A stretch of 64,000 nt of DNA from Arthrobacter sp. zg-Y1110. Its GTDB lineage: Bacteria; Actinomycetota; Actinomycetes; Actinomycetales; Micrococcaceae. The notes under the pieces were generated by a model. That model was not told the DNA's origin and ran no database searches. It saw only the letters and a program-made list of their open reading frames with translations. Both the position numbers and the translations under genes were made by a program. Below are positions 51,101 through 59,880 of the stretch, in pieces; the stretch's first letter is position 1; each line of letters starts with the position of its first letter. The stretch lies in NCBI RefSeq assembly GCF_025244865.1, contig NZ_CP104272.1:1922001-1986000 (forward strand), written 5' to 3'.

Positions 51101-52991
51101 TGTTGATCATCGCCTCGAACCGGTCATCATGTGCCCGGAGCGCTTGCAAAACATCCCAGACCACTTTGTACTTCTTGTTATCGTTCAATGCGGCTTCCGG
51201 ATCCGAGGTAGACGGCACGGCGATGGGCAGGATGATGTATCCGTACTCCTTGCCCTCGGACTTGCGCATCACACGGCCCACTGCCTGCACCACATCGACC
51301 TGGGAATTACGCGGGTTCAGGAACAGCACGGCGTCCAAAGACGGAACGTCAACGCCTTCGGTAAGGCATTTGGCGTTGGAGAGGATCCGGCACACGTTCC
51401 CCTTGGTCTCGTCCTGCAGCCAGTCCAGCTTCGCGGAGCGTTCCAGCACGTTGAACGTGCCGTCAACGTGCCCGGCTTCGAGCTTCAACGCCTCGTCATC
51501 CTCGACGCGCAGCTGCCGGCCGATGAGTTCGAACTGTTCGGCCAGTTTCTTGGATTCCTTGATGTTCCGGGCGAACGCAACCGCCCGGTTCATGGGCGCT
51601 GTGTCTCCGATGGAGAGACGTTCCCCGTTCACGCCGCGCTTGGAAAGCCCGTTCCAGCAGCCCACAATGCGGGCAGCATCGTCCAGAGACAGGTCCCCGT
51701 TTTCCTCGAACAAGCCTTGGAAGGAGCGAGACACTGCATCCTCGTTCACGGCCAGGACCAGGACTTTGTAGTCGGCGAGGTGGCCCATCTCCACGGCTTT
51801 CCCAAAACCGAGATGGTGGAATTCAGGACCGTAGACGGCCATATCGTCCATGGAGTACACGGCAACGTCATTTTCCGCGGCCTTGACCTTCGAATCCTGC
51901 ACGTAGATCCGCGGGGTCGCCGTCATATACAAGCGCTTCCCAGCCCGCAGATACCCCTGATCATGCACTCGGACGAACGCTGAATCATCATGCTCGGGCT
52001 CAGTGATGCCCGTGGTCCGGTGGGCTTCATCGCACAGAACCAGATCAAAGTCCGGCATCCCCATAGCCTGCGCCTGTGCGATGACATCAATGGACTGGTA
52101 GGTGGAGAACACCACGGTGACAGCTTCCTGTCCGGTGCTGATACTCGCCCGGTGGAAAAGCTTCTGTGCGTCCGTCGTGGCCGGAAACGCCAGGTCGTGC
52201 ACGGAAACGTCTTCGTCGTCGCGGCGCCCGACCTTCGCATCCGAACACACAGCCAGGGGACGGAGCTTCACCGTGGTCTGGGCGGTCCACTCGTTCAGGG
52301 TCTGCTGCAGCAGGGCGATGGAGGGCACCAGGAACAGGGCAGTGCCGCCGGCCGGGACCATTCCTTCGGCGATCTTCAAAGAGGTGTAGGTCTTGCCTGT
52401 GCCGCAGGCCATGATCAGCTTGCCTCGGTCAGAGTCCTGGAAGCCGGTGATTACATCGTTGATCGCTTCGCGCTGGTATTTGCGCGGTACCTTCCGGTCC
52501 GAGCGGACCATCTGCTCAGGCTGGGCGAGGTTGAACTGTTCCCAGTCGATGGTGGACTCGGCAAGGTCTTGCAGGCGCAACCGGGTCGTGGGCTTGGACT
52601 GGCCCTCCAATGCTTCCTCAGCGTGCTTGGACCAGTCGTCGGTGGTGGAGACCACCATGCCGTAGGAGAAGTCGACCTTGCCCATGGCGGTGAAGAACGA
52701 GTCGATCTGTTTCTTCTCGAGCCGGCGCTGCGGGTCGTAGAACTTGCACTGGATAGCGGTCAGCTCGCCTGTGTAGCGGTCCCGGGCAACTAGATCGATC
52801 CCGGTATCCACCTGCTTGCCGCGGTCCGGCCACTCGTTCCACATCCAGACGTCGGAGAACTGATCGGCGTACTTCGGTTCCAGCTCCAGGTACCGCTTAA
52901 TCAGCCGTTCGAACTTGGAGCCCTTGTCACGCTCATCAGTAGCGGAGAAGTACAGCTGATCCAAGACCTGCCCAAACGAAGAAGAAACCAT
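48183..52991 (-). CDS. Type ISP restriction-modification enzyme (nuclease-helicase-methyltransferase)
   Basis: A 1602-residue single-chain enzyme of the LlaGI/LlaBIII class, complete in length. In order: Mrr-like PD-(D/E)XK nuclease (GID at 64-66, QCK at 81-83), superfamily 2 translocase (Walker A ACGTGKT 195-201, DEAH 321-324, MTATP 356-360, QAVGRVMR 569-576), coupling region, N6-adenine methyltransferase (DPFTGTGT 885-892, NPPY 1004-1007) and a C-terminal target-recognition part. It cuts foreign DNA after translocation and protects its own by single-strand adenine methylation. ATG 52991 has GAGGAAAG upstream. Confidence 0.93.
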   Translation of the reverse strand: MVSSSFGQVLDQLYFSATDERDKGSKFERLIKRYLELEPKYADQFSDVWMWNEWPDRGKQVDTGIDLVARDRYTGELTAIQCKFYDPQRRLEKKQIDSFFTAMGKVDFSYGMVVSTTDDWSKHAEEALEGQSKPTTRLRLQDLAESTIDWEQFNLAQPEQMVRSDRKVPRKYQREAINDVITGFQDSDRGKLIMACGTGKTYTSLKIAEGMVPAGGTALFLVPSIALLQQTLNEWTAQTTVKLRPLAVCSDAKVGRRDDEDVSVHDLAFPATTDAQKLFHRASISTGQEAVTVVFSTYQSIDVIAQAQAMGMPDFDLVLCDEAHRTTGITEPEHDDSAFVRVHDQGYLRAGKRLYMTATPRIYVQDSKVKAAENDVAVYSMDDMAVYGPEFHHLGFGKAVEMGHLADYKVLVLAVNEDAVSRSFQGLFEENGDLSLDDAARIVGCWNGLSKRGVNGERLSIGDTAPMNRAVAFARNIKESKKLAEQFELIGRQLRVEDDEALKLEAGHVDGTFNVLERSAKLDWLQDETKGNVCRILSNAKCLTEGVDVPSLDAVLFLNPRNSQVDVVQAVGRVMRKSEGKEYGYIILPIAVPSTSDPEAALNDNKKYKVVWDVLQALRAHDDRFEAMINKLDLNGNSNDKIDVITVDDPFNNDDSEPGKNEKPGAQVTEALFHMANADEWRNAIFARMVRKVGDRRYWEQWAEDVKGIADRHIIRIRSILDGPDARVRDEFAVFLDGLRGNLNASITENDAIDMLSQHLITKPVFEALFEDYSFAAHNPVSQVMDSMVQVLEQYNLDSEVQNLEEFYRSVRIRAEGVETAEGKQKIITELYERFFKLAFPRTAESLGIVYTPVEVVDFILRAVNDVLAEEFGVTISDEGVHVLDPFTGTGTFIVRLLQSGLIKPEDLLRKYTHELHANELLLMAYYIAAINIEATVHGLLRDQAVAAGTDPDAVGYEPFDGIVLTDTFQMTEDGDTLDEHVFTNNSDRVVKQNALDIRVIIGNPPYSVGQSSGNDNNANLKYPTLDESIRRTYVERSTATNKNSLYDSYIRAIRWASNRILNSDNGGVICYVSNGGYIDGNTADGLRKTLTDEFHEIYVYNLRGNARSAGELRRKEKDNVFGEGSKTTVAVMLLVKHPGPVTECRLNYRDIGDYLDRKQKLAIVDESTLGNLPWQQLTPNTDGDWVNQRNDLFETFTPLGAKDSAKPSMFRTYSGGLKTNRDAWVYNSSADRLRINVESMVQYYNEQLSSLRDGGEASNDPTKISWGGGLRNLAKAGKAVQKQAGAMRKSSYRPFNAQHVHFQTELNERQYQLRKIFPTPETRNFGFYITSPATHYPTFESLMVNNVPDLHLLDTGQFFPRYIYTLQESEDDLFGGFNSSSDPIKIDNIADETLADYQAVYGLSVTKDDIFYYVYGLLHSNQYRERFGADLKKMLPRIPKVPGEDRFLGFAAAGRQLSDLHLGYEDVAPYPLVERETGSGPEVDEYAKYAVKKMKYGGKAGSWDKTRIIYNARIALEGIPADAHRYMLGSRSAVDWILERYQAKTDKASGIVNDPNDWSREHQQPRYIIDLIGRIVTVSIETNRIVDALPSLGVDEQEKPL

Positions 52992-53195
52992 AGGACTATC
53001 TTTCCTCATAATTACGGGTGCACCGTCTTCGCTGCCTGACGGAGGGCAGCGGCGATCGTCAGGCTCCACAACAGGTCACACGCAGCTAGTCCCTGATTCC
53101 CGGTTTACAACGGATCGTTCCAGACCCTTTGGGACCGTCTGGATGACGCCGGTTCACGGCGCGGACCATTCTCAACTCCGTCGGCTATACACGGA

Positions 53196-53207
53196 TACAG
53201 TCATGCC
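53196..53207 (+). promoter_or_regulatory. Leaderless -10 box of the 723-residue nuclease gene
   Basis: TACAGT at 53196-53201 lies six bases before ATG 53208, with no ribosome site. The gene is divergent from the type ISP gene, 216 bp apart. Confidence 0.4.
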
Positions 53208-55379
53208 ATGAGTACTACCAGCTCGAATATGCAAGGCAAAGCCGACCCGTCCTCACCTGACGCCGGCAAGATTATCTTTGACGTGACCGTTGGAATGGTA
53301 GTCATCCCGTGGGGACCGGCGCACATCACGGCCGCCGCTTGGGGGGACGCCCTGGATACGCAACGAGAATTCATCACGCTGGAGCTTACTTCCCCTGGCG
53401 AAATACCTCCGGCGAAGAAGTGGGTCCGTACCTTGGTTGAACTCGTTCCCAGGCCAGACAACACCTACAACAGCAACGCAATTTCGGTCGCGCAACCGTA
53501 TACCTACGGCGGAACCGCGGAGGACAGACACATGGGATACGTCCCCGAAGCGAGTCTCGCCCACCTAGGGGGTTCCCGGTTTAGCGAGCTAGCTGCCAGA
53601 GCCCGCTCTGAGTTCGGTGCGCCAGTCGCCTGCCATGCCCGTGTGCGCGGTGGCGACAACGGAGAAATCCAGCTGTGTCTCCCCAACACATCCCATCTTC
53701 ATACTCTTATTGACGCCGCTCTATGCCGCCCAAAAGGGTCAGCTCCCAGTACAGCGGATCAACAGCGTCCTCGTGACACCTTTCGAGGCATAGCATCACA
53801 TTCTTCAGCGGACACGCTGGAGATACCCCCGGCTCGGACATATCAAGCCGAGCGCTTGGACGCTCATGCGCTACAACAGCTTGCTAATTGGCGACTCCTC
53901 ATGCCCCCGGCAGCCCCGTCCGAACCGGTTAGCGTCCAACAACGATCGGTGTTTGGGAAGCGACGAGCATACGTCGTCAACAAGGCGGGAGGACGTATCG
54001 GAAAGATCCATAACGGAATAGTGTTCCTACACGACGAGTGTTACCGGCCTGCCGCGTTGGAAGCCGCTGCGGCCTCTGGGCTGGATCTAACCGGCAGTCC
54101 AAACCTCACGGGAGAATACCCGCCAGCTGTTATCAAGGACGAAGGCACCAGATGGAGCATCAACGTACCCTCCGACGTACTTCCCCTCGGCTGGTACGAG
54201 CCGGAGCTTGAGAGGTTACACGTACATGCATCCGTATACCGACAACCTGCGCTGACCCTCTTGGCCCGCCTAGGGGTGATTCCAAACCGTGTTGTTTGGA
54301 GTGCCCCTCCCCCACAGGTTTATCTCTCCATAGGCGAAGTCAAGGAGCCTATCAAGGCGTTGGATGTTCCATCTGAGATTCCCCCTGAATATCGGAGGAT
54401 ATGGGCGCACCACAGTCAGGTCCTCCCAAAGGAAATAGTCAATCATTCGCCATTAAATTTTACTGCAGGAAAACCGGATCCGGAGTACCTTAATCGCACC
54501 ACCGATTTCTTGCTCGATAGTTACGCCGACACAGGATACCTTGACGAATTATTCGGACCCTACAGCTTTAATGAAAAGGGAAACCGCCCAACACCGTGCC
54601 GACTCTGCGGCTATGACGCGCTGCCTGTCAAGCGAAAAGGGGAGAGAGACGCAGAGTGGTTGGCATACTGCGTCCTATGCCTCAGGCATGCAGTGCGCGG
54701 GTTCTACGTTGACTTGGGATGGGATGAGCCTTGGGAACCCCTTGCGGTTTGGGCCCTCGCTGAACTGGCCACCGAGATTGGCGGTGCTCCAAGTCAAGCC
54801 CAAGTTTCACGTCTTCCCCCGACGACTTCCCCTACGGCGATTGATCGAGCATTGCTCGTTAGGATGCATGTGCCGCGAGTAAATACGCGCCTGAGGCGCG
54901 AAGGAGCGCAACAAAGGGCTCCCTATACGTGGTTCGATTGGCTCGCCAAAGCTGACATCGTCCAAGACGGCTACAGAACGTCGCGTGGCATCATGTCTAC
55001 TGCAAGGGACGGACATGTATGCCGATCCCTTTTGGAGAGACATATAGACGATTTCTTCACTGCTAACAGCATCGCCCATGAAGCCGAACCTCATTGGCCC
55101 TATGACCCTGACCTGAATCCTAACGCGATGCGCGCAGACTGGCTCTTGTGGGACGGAACTTACGTGGAGGCTTGGGGCCTGCCTGATGAGGAGAAATACA
55201 TAGAAAAAATGCAGAAAAAGATCAGGTTGGCCGCTAAGCATGGCATCCGGCTTGTCGGCGTAACTCCTCAGGATCTGGGACGACTCGAGGAATTGTTCTC
55301 ATTTACAAGAAGTGCCCCAGCTCTTCCTCGATCCCCCAGAGCTCCTACGCCAACCGTCCCAAAGAGAGCCCACACATAA
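53208..55379 (+). CDS. HIRAN-like, zinc-ribbon, PD-(D/E)XK nuclease protein
   Basis: 723 residues, composed of parts I can recognise only singly. Residues 75-160 resemble a HIRAN domain (LVPRPDNTYNSNAISV, then GYVPEASL), a fold that binds damaged or single-stranded DNA ends. Cys464, Cys467, Cys488 and Cys491 form a zinc ribbon. Residues 605-705 match Vsr-like PD-(D/E)XK nucleases (ADWLLWDGTYVEAWG, with Asp, then Glu, then conserved Tyr/Lys in the next helix). Residues 170-450 are unassigned. Position next to a type ISP system suggests anti-phage action, which is inference. Confidence 0.75.
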   Translation: MSTTSSNMQGKADPSSPDAGKIIFDVTVGMVVIPWGPAHITAAAWGDALDTQREFITLELTSPGEIPPAKKWVRTLVELVPRPDNTYNSNAISVAQPYTYGGTAEDRHMGYVPEASLAHLGGSRFSELAARARSEFGAPVACHARVRGGDNGEIQLCLPNTSHLHTLIDAALCRPKGSAPSTADQQRPRDTFRGIASHSSADTLEIPPARTYQAERLDAHALQQLANWRLLMPPAAPSEPVSVQQRSVFGKRRAYVVNKAGGRIGKIHNGIVFLHDECYRPAALEAAAASGLDLTGSPNLTGEYPPAVIKDEGTRWSINVPSDVLPLGWYEPELERLHVHASVYRQPALTLLARLGVIPNRVVWSAPPPQVYLSIGEVKEPIKALDVPSEIPPEYRRIWAHHSQVLPKEIVNHSPLNFTAGKPDPEYLNRTTDFLLDSYADTGYLDELFGPYSFNEKGNRPTPCRLCGYDALPVKRKGERDAEWLAYCVLCLRHAVRGFYVDLGWDEPWEPLAVWALAELATEIGGAPSQAQVSRLPPTTSPTAIDRALLVRMHVPRVNTRLRREGAQQRAPYTWFDWLAKADIVQDGYRTSRGIMSTARDGHVCRSLLERHIDDFFTANSIAHEAEPHWPYDPDLNPNAMRADWLLWDGTYVEAWGLPDEEKYIEKMQKKIRLAAKHGIRLVGVTPQDLGRLEELFSFTRSAPALPRSPRAPTPTVPKRAHT

Positions 55380-55402
55380 CGTCACTGCAGGAGCTTCAGA
55401 CC

Positions 55403-55441
55403 GGAACCCACCCACCGGCCCAGGCGGTATGGGTGGGTTCC
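55403..55441. terminator. Hairpin between convergent genes
   Basis: Perfect 12-bp arms GGAACCCACCCA (55403-55414) and TGGGTGGGTTCC (55430-55441). No T-run; it overlaps neither coding region. Confidence 0.6.
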
Positions 55442-55443
55442 TG

Positions 55444-56439
55444 TCACTCAGGCCGCTGCAGCTGATTCCATGCCACTGCTATGTTCTCCGCTTCGGAGAT
55501 CGCCAAGTATCCAGCACCCATACCGTCGAGGATCTCGAGGAGATGTTCCGGGCTCTTTGCCACTGGATGATCACTGCCCCTGACACCATGCCAGTAGTCG
55601 AAGGCCAGACGCTGGCGCGTACCGCCCTCCGGGGTGCCGTCGCCCTCCGGATTGCATTGTTCGATAACCCATTCGTGGAACGGGGTAGTCCGCGCCTCGT
55701 GCAAAGCGTCCTGTGGGTCCCAGCGAACAGGGATCTCCTCAGCAGACGCGAAGCGCTCGAGCATCTTCGCTAGGTGTATAAGCCCAGGCGGACGGTGGTG
55801 GTGGGCCTTTGGAGCCGGCCCGCGGAGCATACGCTGCAGGTAGTGGACCTGGAGGGGATCGAGGCCGAACAGAGCATTGCTGGAGTCTACCGCCGAGGAC
55901 CGCATCGGCAGATCCAGCACAGCAGCGGCCCAGATCATCTTCCCGTTCGAAATGTAGGAGAAGGAACCAAGCCGATCCCTGAAGAATTCTTCGGCGACAT
56001 GCTTCAGAACATAGCTGTGGGAATCGTCTTGCGGCCCACCTACCAGGTCGAACGCACGGAGCAGCTCAGTCGACAGTACGACTTCCAAGTACGCGTCAGG
56101 GGAGGAGACGTGGAGGGGATCCTTATCGGCCTTCAGGAGTCCAGACTCCCCCAGCGTGGTGACTCTGGACGCTGCATTGGAGGCACTGTGTTGGTGATAA
56201 CTTTCGGCCCGTTCGCTGATGAGCCCCTTCTTGGTGAGGGCTGTGATCAGGCTGCGTGCGCTGACTCTCTGCCCAAGGATGCCCTGCGCGAGTGGGTGCA
56301 TCATCTGCCTAAGACAGGTCGTGTAGTTCAGGCCTGAGAACTTCGACCAAGCGCGCGCGTCGCGCTGGTGTTCCCGCGTGGGCCGGGCGGAGGGGGCTGA
56401 AATCCTGCGTTCAGCAGCGCGCACGTCGATGTTGATCAT
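55444..56439 (-). CDS. Unrecognised protein, 331 residues
   Basis: ATG 56439 is preceded by TTGGAG at good spacing; the open frame to 56688 is low-complexity and unlikely to be used. The protein is soluble and helical. The segment RAWSKFSGLNYTTCLRQMMHPLAQGILGQRVSAR near the N-terminus has the look of a conserved domain of actinobacterial mobile elements, but I cannot name it. The C-terminal half has HEARTTPFHEWVIEQC and a tryptophan-rich end. It converges with the HIRAN-nuclease gene. Confidence 0.6.
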   Translation of the reverse strand: MINIDVRAAERRISAPSARPTREHQRDARAWSKFSGLNYTTCLRQMMHPLAQGILGQRVSARSLITALTKKGLISERAESYHQHSASNAASRVTTLGESGLLKADKDPLHVSSPDAYLEVVLSTELLRAFDLVGGPQDDSHSYVLKHVAEEFFRDRLGSFSYISNGKMIWAAAVLDLPMRSSAVDSSNALFGLDPLQVHYLQRMLRGPAPKAHHHRPPGLIHLAKMLERFASAEEIPVRWDPQDALHEARTTPFHEWVIEQCNPEGDGTPEGGTRQRLAFDYWHGVRGSDHPVAKSPEHLLEILDGMGAGYLAISEAENIAVAWNQLQRPE

Positions 56440-56846
56440 CTGAATCTCCAATTCCGTCCTTGGCTTTGCACCCCACGCACGCAGAGCCTTGACGGATGTA
56501 GAGAAATCAGCTGACAAGTTCCTGCTTCCACCGGATCCGCTGCGGTTGTCCTTCGAAGCCAGGCCGCGTGGGGATCCTGACTCGGAGTAGGGCCGTCCGA
56601 CCGACCCGTAGTCAGAATAGACACAGTCCGGGCGTGCGTCAACGACGGCCTCAGCGGTTCTCAGCGCAGGGAGGCTGCCCAGCACCAAATCGACCTGCTG
56701 CAGCTATTGATCAGACCAGAGGGCGAATGGCACTGCACTCACGATCATTGGGTGACTCAGAAGTTCCGTCTTCCGCCTGTGCGGCGATCGCGACCTTGGT
56801 CAATCCCGGGCTGTCCAAAGGATCTGCCGGGATGCTAGAAGCCGAA
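56440..56846. other. Gene-free stretch
   Basis: About 400 bp between the 331-residue gene and the deoxyribosyltransferase-like gene. Minus-strand frames are open for 83 codons but without protein character. No structure was recognised. Confidence 0.4.
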
Positions 56847-57614
56847 TCAGGTCGGATTCGTTTCTTCCTCCCAGTCCAAGAAACGCTTCCATGCTGCGCC
56901 CGCCGAGTGCTCGGCGATCTCGACATCGGCAATGGTGTTTAGAAACCACATGTCGCTGCGCAGAGCGGTGTTGCTAACATCGCCCTTCTCACTTCGGACG
57001 AATGGTCCCGGAGGATGAGCAACGATGATGCGCTTACCCTTAGCCTTCGCATAACCGAGTTCAACGAGCGTTCCGTAAGCATCCTTCGCATCAATCCACG
57101 CGAACACAACGTCGGACCGGTCAATGGCGTCAAGGCACAGCTTTACCGTCGCTTGCTGGCTGGCCACGCTGGAGATACATCCTCCGGTGACGCCGTGACT
57201 TCCGGGCCCGTGACCGCAACCATGGTCGCAGCCAATGAAGAACGGACCGGTCAGGTGTATTCCGTCCGCCAGACCGTTCACTATGGTGTCCCACTTTGGG
57301 CGGATATGGCTCGACCCCAGTGCATCAATGGCCCATTCGTTGCCTCCAAGGATTTCAGACCTCACAAGCTCGTTGCGCCAGCCGTTCTTAGAAATCTTGC
57401 CGGCCAGATAGACCGAAAAACCGCTGTCCATGACTCCCCTTATCCTCAGTTCCCTGCGAGTGGCACAACTGTACCGGTTGGAACGGCCAAACCGATGTTT
57501 CCGGCCTAGGCAGGCAGTTTGGCGTGGCACGCCGCCTTCTGGATCTTTTTCGGTCCTTTCCAGGCAAGGCACCTGCGGTGTTTCAGTGTCCAGTGCGGAT
57601 TGGGCATCGCTCAT
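56847..57614 (-). CDS. Nucleoside 2-deoxyribosyltransferase-like protein with N-terminal extension
   Basis: The domain proper starts at MDSGFSVYLAGKI and has the DRSDVVFAWID strand and GTLVELGYA, where the glutamate is the expected nucleophile of the family. A His/Cys/Gly-rich insert (CDHGCGHGPGSHG) is unusual. ATG 57614 has the best ribosome site (AAGGAG, nine bases) and adds 61 polar residues; ATG 57431, behind AAGGGGA, gives only the 194-residue domain. Family enzymes cleave or exchange deoxynucleoside bases; in islands such folds can act on nucleotides in defence, unproven here. Confidence 0.7.
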   Translation of the reverse strand: MSDAQSALDTETPQVPCLERTEKDPEGGVPRQTACLGRKHRFGRSNRYSCATRRELRIRGVMDSGFSVYLAGKISKNGWRNELVRSEILGGNEWAIDALGSSHIRPKWDTIVNGLADGIHLTGPFFIGCDHGCGHGPGSHGVTGGCISSVASQQATVKLCLDAIDRSDVVFAWIDAKDAYGTLVELGYAKAKGKRIIVAHPPGPFVRSEKGDVSNTALRSDMWFLNTIADVEIAEHSAGAAWKRFLDWEEETNPT

Positions 57615-57811
57615 AGCGGGTTGCTCCTTCCCGCGTTGCCTCATCGGTAGACGCTCAAAAAGGTCGTGCAAATGATTTCCAATTAATTGTGAGCCGTGAG
57701 CATCCTGCGCTGTGCACTGAGCTGATATTCAGCACCCCGGATTCGCGCAACCCGCTGGCTCTTTTCCAGGGTCCCCAGGACGACCGGACGGTCTCTGGAG
57801 TAACGACCTCA

Positions 57812-57899
57812 GCTGTTCCTTACAGCTTTCTGCTTCTCTCGGTAGCGGCGGTTCTCGATGGAGATGCAGGTTCCATACCTGCGACCGCCGTTCTTCATT
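57812..57899 (-). CDS. Possible 28-residue peptide coupled to the HNH remnant
   Basis: ATG overlaps the HNH stop (ATGA). The product is very basic (NRRYREKQKAVRN). It may be a real coupled phage-type peptide or chance. Confidence 0.2.
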
Positions 57900-58236
57900 T
57901 GGGTGTTCTCCTCGTCGTAAGGGTGTCCCTAGGGACAGTGGGTCTGCATGCATGGACCACCGTGAAACCGATGCCGCGGAAGTTGTTATCCGCAAGGGTT
58001 ACAGGCTCCAGATGATTGGCATCGAGGCAGCCTCGATCGCGGCAGAGATAGTCGAGGGCCAGACCGTCTCCCTCTGGGCAGAGAGTCCGTGGACGACTCG
58101 ATGTAGTCTGCGTTTCTTGCCGTTGGCTGACGAGCTGACCGTAGCCGTCTGGTCTGATGGTTCCTTGCCACAGGACGCATCCGGTAGCAGGGCGGGCGAG
58201 AAGCCGGTCGTAAATATTGGCCTTTATGGTGACCAT
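57895..58236 (-). pseudogene. Degenerate phage-type HNH endonuclease
   Basis: ATG 58236 has an excellent AAGGAGGTG site. The frame opens with a typical phage HNH pattern (TGCVLWQGTIRPDGYGQLVS) and closes with CRDRGCLDANHLEPVTLADNNFRG. Between them the expected NGKKRRLHRVVHGL lies in another frame: one extra base before it and two extra after it (about 58084-58125). The frame is restored, but the first HNH histidine is lost. In addition DHLC of the family reads DYLC here. Most likely inactive. Confidence 0.75.
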
Positions 58237-58741
58237 CGTTCAGGCACCTCCTTGGTTGGATTTTGAGACGGACATCCGAGGTCTCAGATGCCCGTCGAAA
58301 GGGTGGGCCGCGAAGTGGTCAACGACGTCGCTCCAACCCGGGTCGACGGCAGCCGACCGGTGCCTCACGGCACCTCGATACAGCTCCTGTCGAAGGGGTC
58401 GCGAGGTGTCTGTACTGCTTGTCTCAGAGACACCGCGACAACGTCGCAGGGGTCTCTGTCCACGACGGGCGGCAGCCCGAGTGGGAGCTGGGACCACTCG
58501 CGTCAGCGATGGTTCCAGGGGCACCCCGACGATGCGCAGCATTGGCGGGGCAAGAGAGCGCCAGCGAACGCAGTAGAAACCCTGAGCGCAGCGAAGGGCG
58601 AGGGAGCGCAGCGACCGAGGGGTGTCGGCTGTGCCGACCACCGAGCGTAGCGAGGTGCCACCCTTTCTTATGCCCTTTCCCTTTTTCCCTCACGTCCGGA
58701 GCTTTAGCGGAGGACTGAGGGGATTTCTGCTGGTTTATCAG

Positions 58742-58904
58742 AGGAAAGTAGCGCCTACCACCATGCTTCCTACCCGACCATTTATGGTTCCTACTCGTAG
58801 GAGGGAGGGTAGAGGTGGCGCTAGTTTCCGGCGGTTTCGGGCCTTTTGCTTCCTACCGGGTATTTAGGTGCATGGCACCCGGTAGGAAGCTGCTGCGAAG
58901 CAGC
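58742..58904. repeat. Cluster of TTCCTACC repeats and long palindrome
   Basis: GCTTCCTACCGGGT (58848-58861) and its exact complement (58877-58890) enclose a 15-nt loop, directly followed by a GCGA-loop hairpin (58889-58904). TTCCTAC also occurs at about 58768 and 58788, with GTAGGA at 58797, in both orientations. An outer imperfect arm (GGAAAGTAGCGCC with GGCGCTAGTTTCC) encloses the first part. Confidence 0.75.
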
Positions 58905-59321
58905 GCCGCGGTCCTGCGACGGAGGAGTAGGAGCGTGTTCCAAGGCCCGAAAAGAGGGGACGCAGTCCCCGTTCCAAACTCACCAGCAGGACGCTGCGAC
59001 GCAGGAGCAGTGATCCCGTACGAGGTGGCCACGCGGTGACGGCTGAGGGACGAAGACGGATCCGCGGGGGTGCCGAAGGCGCTGCGCAGCAGCTGTTCAT
59101 GCCCTTGTCACAGCAGGGGTTCAACGGCCCGCCAGGGTCCATGCACACGACCTCTCCGGCGACGCCGGAGTGCCGGTAACGGCACCGCCCCGGCGGTGTT
59201 CCATCTTCTGTACCGGCGTCGTCACAGCACCCGCTTCGGATGGTCCTTACACCCGTAGCCGGCGGCAGCCGGCGGCAGCCGGCTGCTCCGGAAAACAGTC
59301 CATGCAGCATCGACGTCGTGA

Positions 59322-59367
59322 ACCTTTTTATCTGGTCCCGAAGGGCCCGAAGGGAAGATAAAAAGGT
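59322..59367. repeat. 12-bp inverted repeat with GAA-loop inner hairpins
   Basis: ACCTTTTTATCT (59322-59333) pairs with AGATAAAAAGGT (59356-59367); the loop holds two CCC-GAA-GGG motifs. Confidence 0.8.
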
Positions 59368-59880
59368 GCCGACGGCGGTCCCGCGGATTCGTTTCTTTAG
59401 GTCCCGGTCCGTGGGCGCCGTCGTCCACGTTCCATGCTCCGGTGGGTGAGGTGAGCCTGCGAATCCTCCCCAGTTGAGTGCTTTCTGCCCAGGGACCGGT
59501 CCGGGCGTCCATGCAGGATCCCACTGTGCCTTCCACGCTGCGTCAACGGCTGTTGGAATCAGCCATGGAGCTGCGTCTGATCGCTCCCTCAACGGGGGCG
59601 GGCTGGCGGCTGTCAGTCGACTGGACATCCATGCATTTTGTGCCCGGGCTTAACCATTCATGCTGGGCTCCCCAGGGGACCGGGGTGGGATCCCGCGATC
59701 CTCCATCTCCGTTCATCACGAGGCGGGACGAGCGCTTCCACAGCATCCCTGACGGCTCGTAACTCCTCGAGGTGACCGGACTCCCCGGCCCCCTGGAGAG
59801 CCATGGGCACAGCGTCCAAGTGCATCGCCACCCGCCCCCGCCCCATCACGCTCCTTACACCGTGCCTTCCATCCAGGCAT

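Noticed and set aside
48183..52991. BREX or DISARM component
   Set aside because: Nuclease, translocase, methyltransferase and specificity part are in one chain, and none of the other genes of those systems is present.
58864..59628. 254-codon minus-strand frame in the hairpin-rich region
   Set aside because: Pro/Arg/Ser-rich low-complexity translation, full of palindrome-derived repeats, no ribosome site, no recognisable domain.
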